NCBI RefSeq assembly: GCF_006538745.1
Contig: NZ_BJLR01000004.1
Location: 62,001 to 126,000 of the forward strand
Length of the DNA stretch: 64,000 bases
From: Cellulomonas cellasea
GTDB lineage: Bacteria; Actinomycetota; Actinomycetes; Actinomycetales; Cellulomonadaceae
Direction of reading: 5' to 3'
Under the pieces are notes generated by a model. The model did not search any database. It saw only the letters and a program-made list of their open reading frames with translations, and was not told the DNA's origin. The translations under genes and the position numbers were made by a program. Position 1 is the stretch's first letter. Each line of letters begins with the position of its first letter. Shown piece after piece: positions 34,712-44,096 of the stretch.

Positions 34712-36031
34712 TCAGGCCTTGATCGTCGAGACCATCGAGAGCAGCTCGCCCGAGAGCTCGCGCATCTCGCGCGCCGCGGAGTCGGTGGCCGCCGCGCCGT
34801 CCTGCGCCTCGCGGGCCGCGGCCCGCACCGACGAGATCGAGCTCGCGATGCGCTCCGAGCCGGCCGCGGCGCCCGCGACCGCACGCGACATGTGCGCGGT
34901 CGTCGCGGACTGCTCCTCGACCGCGGCGGAGATGCTCGCCTGGTACTCCGAGATCGTCCTGATGACGTCCGTCACGCTCGCGAGCTCGGTCGCCGCGCGG
35001 CCCGTCTGCGACTGGATGGACCCGACCTGCGCGGTGATCGACTCGGTCGCGGTCGCCGTCTCGCGGGCGAGCTCCTTGACCTCGCTCGCGACGACCGCGA
35101 AGCCCTTGCCGGCCTCGCCCGCACGCGCCGCCTCGATGGTGGCGTTGAGCGCGAGGAGGTTGGTCTGCTCCGCGATCGAGGTGATGAGCTTGATGACCTG
35201 GCCGATCTCGGCGCTCGCGTCACCGAGGCGCCCGACCGTCTCCTGCGCCGCCGACGCGGCCCGCACGGCGTCGTCCGCGATGAGCGCGGCCTGGCCGGCG
35301 TTGTGCGAGATCTCGTTGATCGCCTGGCGCATCTGGTCGGCGCCCGCGGCGACCGTCTGGGCGTCCGCGGTCACGCCGCGGGCCGCCTCGTCGACGATGT
35401 CGAGCTGCGTCGCGGTCGTCCCGGCCGCGGCCGTCATCGAGCTGCTCACGCCCGTGAGCCGGTCGGCGGCCTGACGCAGCGCGCCGGCGCTCGTGCGCAG
35501 CGTGCGGACCGTCGTCGCCATCCAGTCCACCGTGCCGTTGAGCGCGGTGCCCATCTGGCCGAGCTCGTCGTTGCTCAGCGCCTCCATGCGGCCCGTGAGG
35601 TCGCCCGAGTGCACCAGGCGCAGGAACTCGCCGGTGCGCCTCAGCGGGGCGGTCACGCTGACCTGGGCCCACATCGCGAACGCCACGGACGGGACGAGCA
35701 CGAGCACGGGCACCCAGACGAGCCAGCCGAGCGACGCAAGGGTCGCCGACGCGGCCGCCGTGTCACCGCCCGCGAGCTGCGCCGCCGCCCGGGAGGTCGT
35801 GCTGCGGGCCGCCACGCACACGACGACGAGGGCCACGAGGGGGACGAGCACGCCGAGGCGAGCCTTGGTCCGGTTGCTGATCACGCTTCTCCAGTCGTCA
35901 CGGGTCGCCCTGCGTATCGACCGGAGGAGCGCGGACATGAGCGGTCGGCGCCGAGCCCCGCCGCGACCGGCGACCGGGACCGGCGGTCGGAGGTCGTCGG
36001 CCGGCACCAGGGCGACGGCCGGGGTCGACAC
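34712..36031 (-). CDS. Methyl-accepting chemotaxis protein
   Basis: A chemoreceptor of 439 residues from the GTG at 36031, or 408 from the ATG at 35938; neither has a good ribosome site. Two helices ([16 protein letters not shown] and [17 protein letters not shown]) enclose only about 25-30 extracytoplasmic residues, so there is no periplasmic sensor domain. A HAMP domain follows ([26 protein letters not shown] in part). The long coiled-coil signalling domain comes next, with the hairpin tip around [19 protein letters not shown] and [15 protein letters not shown]. No other che or flagellar gene is nearby. It could sense membrane state or a cytoplasmic signal, or serve a pilus-type motility. 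Confidence 0.9.
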   Translation of the reverse strand: MSTPAVALVPADDLRPPVPVAGRGGARRRPLMSALLRSIRRATRDDWRSVISNRTKARLGVLVPLVALVVVCVAARSTTSRAAAQLAGGDTAAASATLASLGWLVWVPVLVLVPSVAFAMWAQVSVTAPLRRTGEFLRLVHSGDLTGRMEALSNDELGQMGTALNGTVDWMATTVRTLRTSAGALRQAADRLTGVSSSMTAAAGTTATQLDIVDEAARGVTADAQTVAAGADQMRQAINEISHNAGQAALIADDAVRAASAAQETVGRLGDASAEIGQVIKLITSIAEQTNLLALNATIEAARAGEAGKGFAVVASEVKELARETATATESITAQVGSIQSQTGRAATELASVTDVIRTISEYQASISAAVEEQSATTAHMSRAVAGAAAGSERIASSISSVRAAAREAQDGAAATDSAAREMRELSGELLSMVSTIKA

Positions 36032-36055
36032 CAGCGCACCGACCGGCCGTCGGCG

Positions 36056-37471
36056 TCAGGGGGCCGTGAGGTCCGCCCCGAGGCCGAGGTCCGCGACGCG
36101 CACCGGCTGCCCCGTGAGCATCGACTGGTTGGCCGCGATGCCGACCGACACCGCGCGCACGCCGTCGAGGAAGCCCGCCGGACGCCCCAGGGGGTCGGGC
36201 GACGGGCCGCGGAAGACGTCCGACAGCAGGATCGCGTCGCCGCCGCCGTGGCTGCCCTCGCCGACCGGGATCGGGTGCTCGGTCGCGCGCTCCCAGTGCC
36301 GCTGCACGAGCAGGCGCTCGCCCTCGGGCCGGACCGGGTCGGCCGCGGGGCCACCGGGCGTCGCGCTGGGGTCGAGCACCGCGTTGCCCTCGGCGTCGAG
36401 CACGACCGCGCCGCGCTCCACGACCTCGAGCTCGGCGCGCCCCGCGGTCCCGTTGACCGTGACCCGGTACCCCTCCCACGGGCTGTGCGCGTTGAGCGAG
36501 TACGTCAGCGTCGCGCCTCGGCGGTAGTCGACGAGGACCGCCATGTTGTCCTGGATCGTGACCCCGGGGGCGAAGACGTCCTGGTCGCGGACGTAGCCGT
36601 CGTGGTGCTCGGCGTCGAGGTAGAGCGCCTGGAGCCGCGCGTCCTTGGTCAGGTCGAGCGCGAACGGGTCGCCGGCGTTCCCGGTGCCGCGCGCGGGCCG
36701 CTCGCCGAGCCCGCGGACCTCGGCGTTCTTGTCGCCGTAGAACCGCAGCGCGCCCGAGGCGTAGACCCGCACCGGCACGTCCGAGAGCCACCAGTTGACC
36801 AGGTCGAAGTGGTGGCTCGACTTGTGCACGAGGAGCCCGCCGGAGTGCACCTTCTCGCGGTGCCACCGGCGGAAGTAGTCGGCGCCGTGCACGGTGTCGA
36901 GGGCCCACTCGAAGTGCACCGACGTGACCTCGCCGATCACCCCGGACGCGATCACCTCCCGCAGCGCGGTGTTGCGGGGCGAGTACCGGTAGTTGAACGT
37001 CATGACGACGTCGCGCCCGGTCCGCGCGATCGCGTCGGTGATGCGGCGGCAGCCGTTCGCGTCGATCGTGAGCGGCTTCTCGACGACCACGTCGGCGCCC
37101 GCGTCGAGCACGCGCGCGACGACGTCCGCGTGCGTGTGGTCCGGGCTGGTGACGACGACGGTGTCGACGCGCTGCTCGGCGACCATGCGCTCGAGGTCGG
37201 CGGGGGCGTAGCGCGGGAGCGACGCGCCGACGCGGGCGTCGTACCAGTCGGCGCGCGCGGGGTTGGGCTCGCACCAGGCGACGAGCTCTGCGACGTCGGC
37301 GTGGTCGCCGAGGACGGCGTCGACGTACATCTGCGCGCGGTGGCCGGTCCCGGCGACGGCGTAGCGGCGGCGCACGGCGGGCTGCGCGGCGGCGGGCTGC
37401 GCGGGCGCGGCCTCGGGGGCGTCGGGCCGGGCGACGGCGGGCTGCGGGACGGTGGTCGGCACGTCGGTCAC
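36056..37471 (-). CDS. Gfo/Idh/MocA family oxidoreductase
   Basis: A 471-residue NAD(P)-dependent sugar or inositol dehydrogenase-like protein. The dinucleotide fold begins near residue 36 (RRRYAVAGTGHRAQMYVDAVL), and the catalytic EKP is in DVVVEKPLTID. A beta-sheet domain with SGGLLVHKSSHHFDLVNWW follows, a pattern seen in glycosidase-like or scyllo-inositol-type members. It is longer than the usual 330-400. The Ala/Pro-rich first 35 residues and a 60-residue loop near the C-terminus explain the excess. GAGGAGA precedes the GTG start. A LacI-type operator lies 55 bp upstream, so it is probably sugar-inducible. Confidence 0.88.
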   Translation of the reverse strand: MTDVPTTVPQPAVARPDAPEAAPAQPAAAQPAVRRRYAVAGTGHRAQMYVDAVLGDHADVAELVAWCEPNPARADWYDARVGASLPRYAPADLERMVAEQRVDTVVVTSPDHTHADVVARVLDAGADVVVEKPLTIDANGCRRITDAIARTGRDVVMTFNYRYSPRNTALREVIASGVIGEVTSVHFEWALDTVHGADYFRRWHREKVHSGGLLVHKSSHHFDLVNWWLSDVPVRVYASGALRFYGDKNAEVRGLGERPARGTGNAGDPFALDLTKDARLQALYLDAEHHDGYVRDQDVFAPGVTIQDNMAVLVDYRRGATLTYSLNAHSPWEGYRVTVNGTAGRAELEVVERGAVVLDAEGNAVLDPSATPGGPAADPVRPEGERLLVQRHWERATEHPIPVGEGSHGGGDAILLSDVFRGPSPDPLGRPAGFLDGVRAVSVGIAANQSMLTGQPVRVADLGLGADLTAP

Positions 37472-37525
37472 GCGGGTCTCCTCGGCGGCGCCGGACCGTC
37501 GCTCCGGGGCGTCGTCGCACCCAGT

Positions 37526-37541
37526 GGGAAAGCGCGTTCCC
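37526..37541. promoter_or_regulatory. LacI-type operator of the Gfo/Idh gene
   Basis: GGGAAAGCGCGTTCCC has GGGAA/TTCCC arms around a GCGC centre, the form of LacI-family operators such as those of CebR and CcpA relatives. It is 55 bp upstream of the GTG at 37471. Confidence 0.65.
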
Positions 37542-37754
37542 GCCGCGCCTCGATCGTAGCCCGCGATCGCCTCGACGTCAGTCGAGCGGGCGCCGCAAGG
37601 CGCGCGCGGGCCGCCCGCGCGGGCGCAGCGCGCGCCGGCCGCCCGCACGGCCACCTACCACCGCGCACGCCGACCTCGTCATCGACCGCGTCGCCGCTCC
37701 CCCGCGTCTCCTCCGCCCACCAGCCCGCTCCGCGGAGTCGACCCTGCGCCGCTT

Positions 37755-37768
37755 CGATATCGGTATCG
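37755..37768. promoter_or_regulatory. Palindrome CGATATCGGTATCG
   Basis: Five-base perfect arms (CGATA/TATCG) with a 4-bp centre, in an AT-richer patch 158 bp before the GH51 ATG. A regulator site is plausible; the regulator is unknown. Confidence 0.4.
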
Positions 37769-37866
37769 TGGGCGCCGGGTCCGCAGCCGCCGACCGGTCC
37801 GGCCGAAGCAGGTCCGGGCGAGGTCGAGACCGACCTCCGGACGCTGCGCCACCTGTGCCCTAGGGT

Positions 37867-37882
37867 TCTACAACGTTGTTGA
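37867..37882. promoter_or_regulatory. LacI-type operator of the GH51 gene
   Basis: TCTACAACGTTGTTGA contains the perfect 10-bp palindrome ACAACGTTGT, with symmetric flanks except one pair. It has a central CG like LacI-family sites and lies 43 bp before the arabinofuranosidase ATG, beside a TAGGGT -10-like element. Confidence 0.6.
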
Positions 37883-37925
37883 AGCGCCGGACGACGAAGC
37901 CGGCCACCGTCGAGGAGCTCTGCCC

Positions 37926-39470
37926 ATGCCCGAGCGCCAGCGCGCGACCGTCGTACTCCACCCCGACTTCCGGATCGGCGCCGTCGACCGCCGGATGTTC
38001 GGGTCGTTCGTCGAGCACATCGGCCGCGCGGTCTACACCGGCCTCTACGAGCCCGGGCACGCGACCGCCGACGAGCACGGCTTCCGGCGTGACGTCGCGG
38101 ACCTCACGCGCGAGCTCGGCGTCACCACGGTCCGCTACCCCGGCGGCAACTTCGTCTCCAACTGCGTGTGGGAGGACGGCGTCGGCCCGCGCGAGGAGCG
38201 CGAGCCGTTCATCGACCTCGCGTGGCGCACGATCGAGCCCAACCAGGTCGGGACCGACGAGTTCCTCCAGTGGGCCGAGCGCGAGGGCATCGAGCCGATG
38301 ATGGCGGTCAACCTCGGCACGCGCGGGGTCGCCGCCGCGGCCGCGCTCGTCGAGTACTGCAACGGCGAGGCCGGCTCGAAGTGGGCCGACATGCGGATCG
38401 CGAACGGCCGCGAGAAGCCCTACGGCGTGCGCCTGTGGTGCCTCGGCAACGAGATGGACGGCCCCTGGCAGATCGGCCACAAGGACGCGCACGAGTACGG
38501 CAGGCTCGCCGCCGAGGCCGGGAAGGCGATGAAGCTCGTCGACCCGGGCATCGAGCTCGTCGCGTGCGGATCGTCCTCGATGCAGATGACGACGTTCGGC
38601 TCGTGGGAGCGGACGGTCCTGTCGTACACCTACGACATCGTCGACCACATCTCGATGCACGCGTACTACGAGGACCGCGACGGCGACCGCGCGAGCTTCC
38701 TCGGCTCGGGCACCGCGATGGACCGGTTCATCGAGCGGGTCGTCGCCACCGCCGACGCCGTGGGCGCCCAGCGCCGCTCGGACAAGCGGATCACCATCTC
38801 GTTCGACGAGTGGAACGTCTGGTACCTCGAGTCCCGGTTCGCCGGCGGCGAGAACCTCCCGCTGCAGCGCGACGCCCCGCGGGTCATCGAGGACGTCTAC
38901 TCGGCGCTCGACGGCGTCGTGGTCGGCGACCTGCTGGTGACGCTCGTGAACCACGCCGACCGCGTGCCGGTCGCGTGCCTCGCGCAGATGGTCAACGCGA
39001 TCGCGCCGATCATGACCGAGCCCGAGGGCCCGGCCTGGCGCCAGCCGACGTTCTACCCGTTCGCCGAGACGGCCCGCCTCGCGCGCGGCGTCGCGCTCGA
39101 CCTGCGCGTCCAGGCACCGTCGGTCACGACCGCGCTGCACGGCGCGGTCCCGCTCGTCACGGCGGCGGCGACGTGGGACGACGTCGACGGGACCGACGGC
39201 GCGCTGGCGCTGTTCCTCGTCAACCGGTCCGGCGAGCCGGTCGACGTCGACCTGACCCACCCGGGCCTGCGCGTCGAGCTCACCGGCGGCGTGCAGCTCC
39301 TCGCCGACCACGAGCCCGCGGTCGAGGGTCCGGAGCACGCGGCGAAGGTCGCGGCGGCGTGCCTGTCGACGCTCGGCGCCCCGCCCGCCGGCACGGGCGA
39401 CGGGTCGACGACCGTCACGCTCGCGCCCGAGTCGTGGACCGCGCTGCACGGCACGGCTAGTCGTATCTGA
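37926..39470 (+). CDS. abfA: Alpha-N-arabinofuranosidase, GH51
   Basis: Releases terminal L-arabinofuranose from arabinan or arabinoxylan oligosaccharides. There is no signal peptide, so it acts inside the cell. The 514-residue protein has the (beta/alpha)8 domain with LWCLGNEMDG (acid/base E176) and ITISFDEWNVWY (nucleophile E295), and the C-terminal beta-domain. The N-terminus (FGSFVEHIGRAVYTGLYEP) is the GH51 hallmark. The ATG at 37926 was chosen. It is the first of the sugar genes and has its own LacI-type operator. Confidence 0.96.
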   Translation: MPERQRATVVLHPDFRIGAVDRRMFGSFVEHIGRAVYTGLYEPGHATADEHGFRRDVADLTRELGVTTVRYPGGNFVSNCVWEDGVGPREEREPFIDLAWRTIEPNQVGTDEFLQWAEREGIEPMMAVNLGTRGVAAAAALVEYCNGEAGSKWADMRIANGREKPYGVRLWCLGNEMDGPWQIGHKDAHEYGRLAAEAGKAMKLVDPGIELVACGSSSMQMTTFGSWERTVLSYTYDIVDHISMHAYYEDRDGDRASFLGSGTAMDRFIERVVATADAVGAQRRSDKRITISFDEWNVWYLESRFAGGENLPLQRDAPRVIEDVYSALDGVVVGDLLVTLVNHADRVPVACLAQMVNAIAPIMTEPEGPAWRQPTFYPFAETARLARGVALDLRVQAPSVTTALHGAVPLVTAAATWDDVDGTDGALALFLVNRSGEPVDVDLTHPGLRVELTGGVQLLADHEPAVEGPEHAAKVAAACLSTLGAPPAGTGDGSTTVTLAPESWTALHGTASRI

Positions 39471-39601
39471 CTGCCGTCACAATCGTCATGACAGGAACGT
39501 GACGCGTCATTCATCAGACCTCTTACACCCATTGGTGAGGGTTCGATGAGGTTATCCCGGTAAACCTGGGAGAAATCTCCGCGCAATGCTACGTTCGCGT
39601 C
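39471..39601 (+). promoter_or_regulatory. AT-rich promoter region of the fuconolactonase-like gene
   Basis: This is the most AT-rich stretch nearby. It contains TGACGCGTCA (39500-39509, perfect palindrome), GGTTATCCCGGTAAACC and GGAGAAATCTCC inverted repeats. It also has an extended -10, TGCTACGTT (39588-39596), whose TACGTT ends six bases before the ATG. The transcript is probably leaderless. Confidence 0.55.
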
Positions 39602-40471
39602 ATGCCCCCTGCCGACACCGTGGTCGACGCCCATGTGCACGTCTGGAATCCCGAGGCCGTGCACTACCCGTGGCTCACCCACGACCTGACCGCGATCGAT
39701 CGCGTCTTCACGGTCGGCGACGCGGCACCCGAGCTGCGGGAGCAGGGCGTCGGTCACGTCGTGCTCGTCCAGGCGGCCGACAACCGCGCCGACAGCGAGA
39801 ACATGCTCAACCAGGCGCTGGGCAACCCCGAGGTCGCGGGCGTCGTCGCCTGGGTCCCGCTCGTCTCGCCCGACGACACGGCCGCGCAGCTCGACGCGTG
39901 GCGCAGCGAGCCCGTGGTCGGGGTGCGGCACATGGTGCACCTCGAGACGGACCCGAGCTGGCTTCTGCGCGACGACGTCGGCAAGAGCCTCGGCCTGCTC
40001 GCGGACCGGCGCATGACGTTCGACGTGAGCGCCGAGACGCCGACGCTGCTCGCGCACGTCACGATGCTCGCGGAGCGGCACCCCGACCTCACGATCGTGC
40101 TCGACCACCTCGCGAAGCCGCCGATCGCCGCGCTGCGCTCGGGCCACCGCGCGGTCTGGAACCTCTGGGCGGGCATGATCGCCGAGATCGCCCAGGCGCC
40201 CAACGTCGTCGCCAAGGTCTCGGGCCTCAACACCGCGGCCGGGCCCGGGTGGACGGTCGACGACCTGCGGCCCGCCGTCGACCACGCGCTCGAGGTCTTC
40301 GGCCCGAGCCGGCTCATGATCGGCAGCGACTGGCCGCTCGCGCTGCTCGCCGCGCGCTCGTACACCGAGGTGTGGACCGCGACCCGCGACACCCTCGGCG
40401 GGCTCGACGAGGGCGAGCGGGCCGAGGTGCTCGGCGGGACGGCGACCCGGGTCTACGGTCTGGCGGTCTGA
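39602..40471 (+). CDS. Amidohydrolase-2 family lactonase (L-fuconolactonase-like)
   Basis: A 289-residue TIM-barrel metal hydrolase of the COG3618 group, whose members hydrolyse L-fucono-1,5-lactone and related sugar lactones. Metal and active-site marks are VDAHVHVWNPE at the N-terminus, VLDHLAKPP in the middle and LMIGSDWPL near the end, with a conserved Trp-Leu pair. It lies 8 bp from the convergent GH95 gene and near a sugar-1-dehydrogenase-type aldo-keto reductase, which supports action on the lactone made from L-fucose. No ribosome site is present, so translation is probably leaderless. Confidence 0.85.
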   Translation: MPPADTVVDAHVHVWNPEAVHYPWLTHDLTAIDRVFTVGDAAPELREQGVGHVVLVQAADNRADSENMLNQALGNPEVAGVVAWVPLVSPDDTAAQLDAWRSEPVVGVRHMVHLETDPSWLLRDDVGKSLGLLADRRMTFDVSAETPTLLAHVTMLAERHPDLTIVLDHLAKPPIAALRSGHRAVWNLWAGMIAEIAQAPNVVAKVSGLNTAAGPGWTVDDLRPAVDHALEVFGPSRLMIGSDWPLALLAARSYTEVWTATRDTLGGLDEGERAEVLGGTATRVYGLAV

Positions 40472-40479
40472 CCGCGCGG

Positions 40480-43053
40480 TCAGAGGGCGACGAGGCCCGC
40501 GCCGAGCCGGGCCGGGACGCCTGCGTCGAGCCGGAGCGTGACGCGCGGCCCCTCCCCCGCGCCCTCGCGCACGACAACGGTCGTCGCCCGGTCCCCGACC
40601 AGCTCGGCGTGCGTGACCCGGCCCGCCGACCACGTGATCGCGACGGTGACCCCGCCGCGCACCCGCAGCCCGCGCACCGACCCCTCGGCCCACGCGCCGG
40701 GCAGCGCGGGCAGCAGGTGCACCTCGCGCACCGCGTCCCCGTCGGACGCGACGGTCCGGTGCCCCTGGACGAGCGTCTCGACGACGCCCGCGGTGAAGCC
40801 GAGGTTGCCGTCGACCTGGAACGGCGGGTGCGCGCAGAACAGGTTCCGGTAGACCCCGCCGCCCTCGCCGAACCGCGGGCCCGAGCGGCCCGGAAGGTCG
40901 AGGTCCACCGGCGCCAGGAACGCCCGGACGGACGCCTCGACGCCCGCGACGTCCCGCAGCCGCGCGCGCAGGTTCAGCCGCCACGCGAGCGACCACCCCG
41001 TCGACTCCGGTCCGCGCGCGTCGAGGCTCGCGACCGCGGCGGCGGCCAGCGCGGGCGCCTGGTCGGGGTCGATCGACGTCCCGGGGTGCACGCGGTAGAG
41101 GTGGGACTGGTGGCGGTGCGTCGGCTCGGCGTCCGGCACGTCGGTCAGCCACTCCGCGAGCCGTCCGTCGGCGCCGACGCGCTCCGCGGGGAGCCGGCGC
41201 AGGACCTCGCGGATGCGGGCGTCGAGGTCGTCGTCGTCCGCACCGGCGGACCCGGGGGCGTCCGCGGCTGCGGACCCGGTGACGCCGGACGCCTCCCCCG
41301 CCGCCCCGCCCGCGAGGACGGCACGGGCGTCGAGCGTGCGCTCGAGCAGGTCGCGGACCATCGCGAGGTCGGAGGTCGTCGACGTCGAGACGGCGGCGGG
41401 CAGGCCGTCCGCGGCGACGTACTTGTTCTCCGGGCTGGTGGCCGGGGCGGTGCCGAGCGAGCCGTCGGGCAGCTCGACGAGCCAGTCGAGCACGAAGAGC
41501 GCGGCGCCGCGCAGGACGGGCCACGCTCGCTCGAGGAACGCGGCGTCACCGGTGTACTCGTAGTGGTCCCAGACGTGGCGCGAGAGCCAGGCGCCGGCGA
41601 GCGGCCACGCGGTCCAGCACGGGTCGCCGTCACCCTCGCCCGCGGGGAGCGAGAAGCCCCACACGTCCGAGTTGTGGTGCGCCGCCCACCCGCGCGCGCC
41701 GTACAGCTCGCGCGCGGTGCGGGTGCCCGACGCCGCGAGCGCACCGAGCCACGTGAGCAGCGGCTCGTGGCACTCGGCGAGGTTCGCCCCGAGCGCCGGC
41801 CAGTAGTTCATCTCGGTGTTGATGTTGAGCGTGTAGTTGCCGGACCACGGCGGCTGCACGTGCTCGTTCCACAGGCCCTGGAGGCCCATGGGCCGCGTGC
41901 CGGGCCGCGAGCCGGCGACCAGGAGGTAGCGGCCGTACTGGAACGCGAGCGCGGCGAGCCCGGGGTCGGCGGCGCCGTCGGCGTGCCGCACGAGACGCTC
42001 GTCGGTCGTGAGCCGCGGCGGGTCGCCGGCCGGGCCGAGGACGAGCGCGACGCGGTCGAGCAGCGCCCGGTGCTCCGCGACGTGCTCGGCGCGCAGCCGC
42101 TCGTGACCCGCGGCCACCGCGGCGTCGAGCCGCTCCTCGACGGCGGCGCGCAGCCGCTCGACGTCCCCGTGCGGCACCACGCCGGGGCCGCCGAAGTCGG
42201 TCGCGGTCGCGAGCAGGACGACGACCTCGCGGGCCCCGCGGACCGCCACCTGCTCGTCGCCGGCCACGACGTCGCCGTCGCTGAGCACGCGCAGCCCCAC
42301 GACCGCGGTCACGGCGCTGCCCGGCGCGGTACCGCGCTCGACCGGCTCGGGGACGTCCTCGTGCGGCGGCCACACGTGCGACGGCATCCGCGCGGCCGCG
42401 ACCCAGCCCGCGCCGCGCACCCCGTCGTCGTCCGGGTCGGACGTCGACGTGCGCACGTCGTCGAGCGGGTGGGCCGACGTCACGCTCAGCACGAGGTCGG
42501 CGTGCGCCCTCTCGACGACGCGGCGCAGCACGAGCACGCCCGCGGGTGCGCTGACGAAGACCTCCTGCTCCGACGGGACCCCGCCGGACGTCCACGCGTG
42601 CCCGGCGACGGCGTCGCGCAGGTCGAGCCAGCGCGCGTAGGACGTCCCGGCACCGGGCGCGGCGGCCGGCTCGTCCGGCCACGCCCGCTCGCCCGGCCCG
42701 GGGAGCTGCTCGACCCACAGGTCGACGAGCGGCTGGTACGCCTGCGAGTGGCCGTGCTGCAGGCGCTGGACGTGGCGCTCGGCGGCCCGCACGTCGCCGC
42801 GCGCGAGCGCCTCGCGGGCGGCGGCCACGACCGCCGGACCCTCGCCGGGCTCGATCCGCGGCAGGCCCGCGTTCGTCGCGGGCGACCCGGACCAGCACGT
42901 GTCGTCGTTGACCTGCACGCGGTCGCGCAGCGGCCCGCCGAAGCACATGGCGCCGATCCGTCCGTTGCCGAGCGGCAGCGCGTCGGTCCACGCGGCCGCC
43001 GGTGCCGCGTAGCGCAGGGTCAGGTCGTCGGCGCCGCCGCCCGCCGGGCTCAC
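40480..43053 (-). CDS. GH95 alpha-L-fucosidase (or alpha-L-galactosidase)
   Basis: An 857-residue inverting glycosidase. The N-terminal beta-domain starts LRYAAPAAAWTDALPLGNGRIGAMCFGG (shown in part). The (alpha/alpha)6 core has WSGNYTLNINTEMNYW (Asn pair), TSPENKY (general acid Glu) and FQVDGNLGFTAGVVE (Asp). These are the GH95 catalytic positions known from bifidobacterial AfcA. No signal peptide is present, so it would act on imported oligosaccharides such as fucosylated xyloglucan fragments. A Gly/Ala/Asp-rich loop (about 580-610) is extra. The GTG start overlaps the aldo-keto reductase stop (GTGA). Confidence 0.93.
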   Translation of the reverse strand: MSPAGGGADDLTLRYAAPAAAWTDALPLGNGRIGAMCFGGPLRDRVQVNDDTCWSGSPATNAGLPRIEPGEGPAVVAAAREALARGDVRAAERHVQRLQHGHSQAYQPLVDLWVEQLPGPGERAWPDEPAAAPGAGTSYARWLDLRDAVAGHAWTSGGVPSEQEVFVSAPAGVLVLRRVVERAHADLVLSVTSAHPLDDVRTSTSDPDDDGVRGAGWVAAARMPSHVWPPHEDVPEPVERGTAPGSAVTAVVGLRVLSDGDVVAGDEQVAVRGAREVVVLLATATDFGGPGVVPHGDVERLRAAVEERLDAAVAAGHERLRAEHVAEHRALLDRVALVLGPAGDPPRLTTDERLVRHADGAADPGLAALAFQYGRYLLVAGSRPGTRPMGLQGLWNEHVQPPWSGNYTLNINTEMNYWPALGANLAECHEPLLTWLGALAASGTRTARELYGARGWAAHHNSDVWGFSLPAGEGDGDPCWTAWPLAGAWLSRHVWDHYEYTGDAAFLERAWPVLRGAALFVLDWLVELPDGSLGTAPATSPENKYVAADGLPAAVSTSTTSDLAMVRDLLERTLDARAVLAGGAAGEASGVTGSAAADAPGSAGADDDDLDARIREVLRRLPAERVGADGRLAEWLTDVPDAEPTHRHQSHLYRVHPGTSIDPDQAPALAAAAVASLDARGPESTGWSLAWRLNLRARLRDVAGVEASVRAFLAPVDLDLPGRSGPRFGEGGGVYRNLFCAHPPFQVDGNLGFTAGVVETLVQGHRTVASDGDAVREVHLLPALPGAWAEGSVRGLRVRGGVTVAITWSAGRVTHAELVGDRATTVVVREGAGEGPRVTLRLDAGVPARLGAGLVAL

Positions 43054-44096
43054 GCGGGCGTGGGGGCGGACGGGTCGAGCAGGCCGGCCTCGCGCAGCTC
43101 GGACCACACGTCGGCGGGGACGTGCGTGCGGAACCGGTCGACGGCGTCGTCGACCTGCCCGGCGGTGCGCGCGCCGACCACGACCGAGACGACGGCGGGG
43201 TGCGCCGCCGGGAACGCGAGCGCGGCGTCGGGCAGCGTCACTCCGTGCCGCTCGCACACGTCGGCGATCGCGTGGGCGCGTTCGATCAGCGCGGCGGCCG
43301 CGGGCGCGTAGTTGTGGTGCGCCCCCGGGGCCGGGCGCGGCCGGGCGAGGATGCCGGAGTTGTACGGCGCGGCGGCCACGACGGCGACGCTGCGCTCGAC
43401 GGCGAGCGGCAGGAGGTCGGCGAGCGCGCCCTGCTCGAGCAGCGTGTAGCGCCCCGCGAGCATCACGACGTCGATGTCGGTCTCGCGCACGAACCGCGCG
43501 AGCATCGCCGACTGGTTCATGCCCGCGCCGACGGCCCCGAGCACCCCCTCGTCGCGCAGCTCGACGAGCGCGGGCAGCGCCGTCGCGACGGCCTCGTCGC
43601 CGAGGTCGTCGGGGTCGTGCAGGTAGGCGACGTCGATGCGGTCGAGGCCCGTGCGCTCGAGGCTCTCCTCGATCGAGCGCCGGATGCCGTCCCGCGTGAG
43701 GTCCCAGGCCCGCCGGGTGTCCGCGGGGACGTCGAAGCCCTCGTCGTCGCGCAGGTGCGCGCGCTCGCGGCTCGGGACGAGGCGGCGGCCCACCTTCGTC
43801 GAGACCGTGCACTCCTCGCGCGGGTACGCGGCGAGCAGCGCGCCGAGGCGCCGCTCGGACAGCCCGAGCCCGTACGACGGGGCCGTGTCGAGGTAGCGGA
43901 TGCCCCGCTCCCACGCGCGCGCGACGGCGCCGTGGGCCTCCTCGTCGGTCGTGACGCGACCGAGGTTGCCGAGCTGCGCGGTCCCGAGGCCGAGGCCCGT
44001 CACGACCGTCCCCGTGCGCGGGACGACGTGCCGGACGAGCGCCTCCCGGCCGCCCCCGGACTGCCCGTCGTGCGCGCCTGCGCCCGTTGCCGCCAT
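43050..44096 (-). CDS. Aldo/keto reductase, probable L-fucose (D-threo-aldose) 1-dehydrogenase
   Basis: A 348-residue NAD(P)-dependent enzyme with the AKR catalytic set: Asp and Tyr in YLDTAPSYGLGLSERRLG, Lys in STKVGRR, and His in AYLHDPDDLG. The GTAQLGNLGR N-terminus is typical of the aldose 1-dehydrogenase branch that oxidises L-fucose to its lactone. AGGAGG just before the ATG at 44096 fixes the start. It is co-translated with GH95 and lies 3.6 kb from the lactonase, so the three make a coherent fucose-release and oxidation set. Confidence 0.85.
   Translation of the reverse strand: MAATGAGAHDGQSGGGREALVRHVVPRTGTVVTGLGLGTAQLGNLGRVTTDEEAHGAVARAWERGIRYLDTAPSYGLGLSERRLGALLAAYPREECTVSTKVGRRLVPSRERAHLRDDEGFDVPADTRRAWDLTRDGIRRSIEESLERTGLDRIDVAYLHDPDDLGDEAVATALPALVELRDEGVLGAVGAGMNQSAMLARFVRETDIDVVMLAGRYTLLEQGALADLLPLAVERSVAVVAAAPYNSGILARPRPAPGAHHNYAPAAAALIERAHAIADVCERHGVTLPDAALAFPAAHPAVVSVVVGARTAGQVDDAVDRFRTHVPADVWSELREAGLLDPSAPTPA

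Larger units (their letters stand above)
37472..37925. other. Divergent regulatory region between Gfo/Idh gene and GH51 gene
   Basis: About 450 bp hold three separate palindromes typical of LacI-family operators: 37526-37541 nearest the oxidoreductase, 37755-37768, and 37867-37882 nearest the arabinofuranosidase. No gene is apparent. Between 37560 and 37690 there is only GC-rich low-complexity sequence. Confidence 0.6.
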
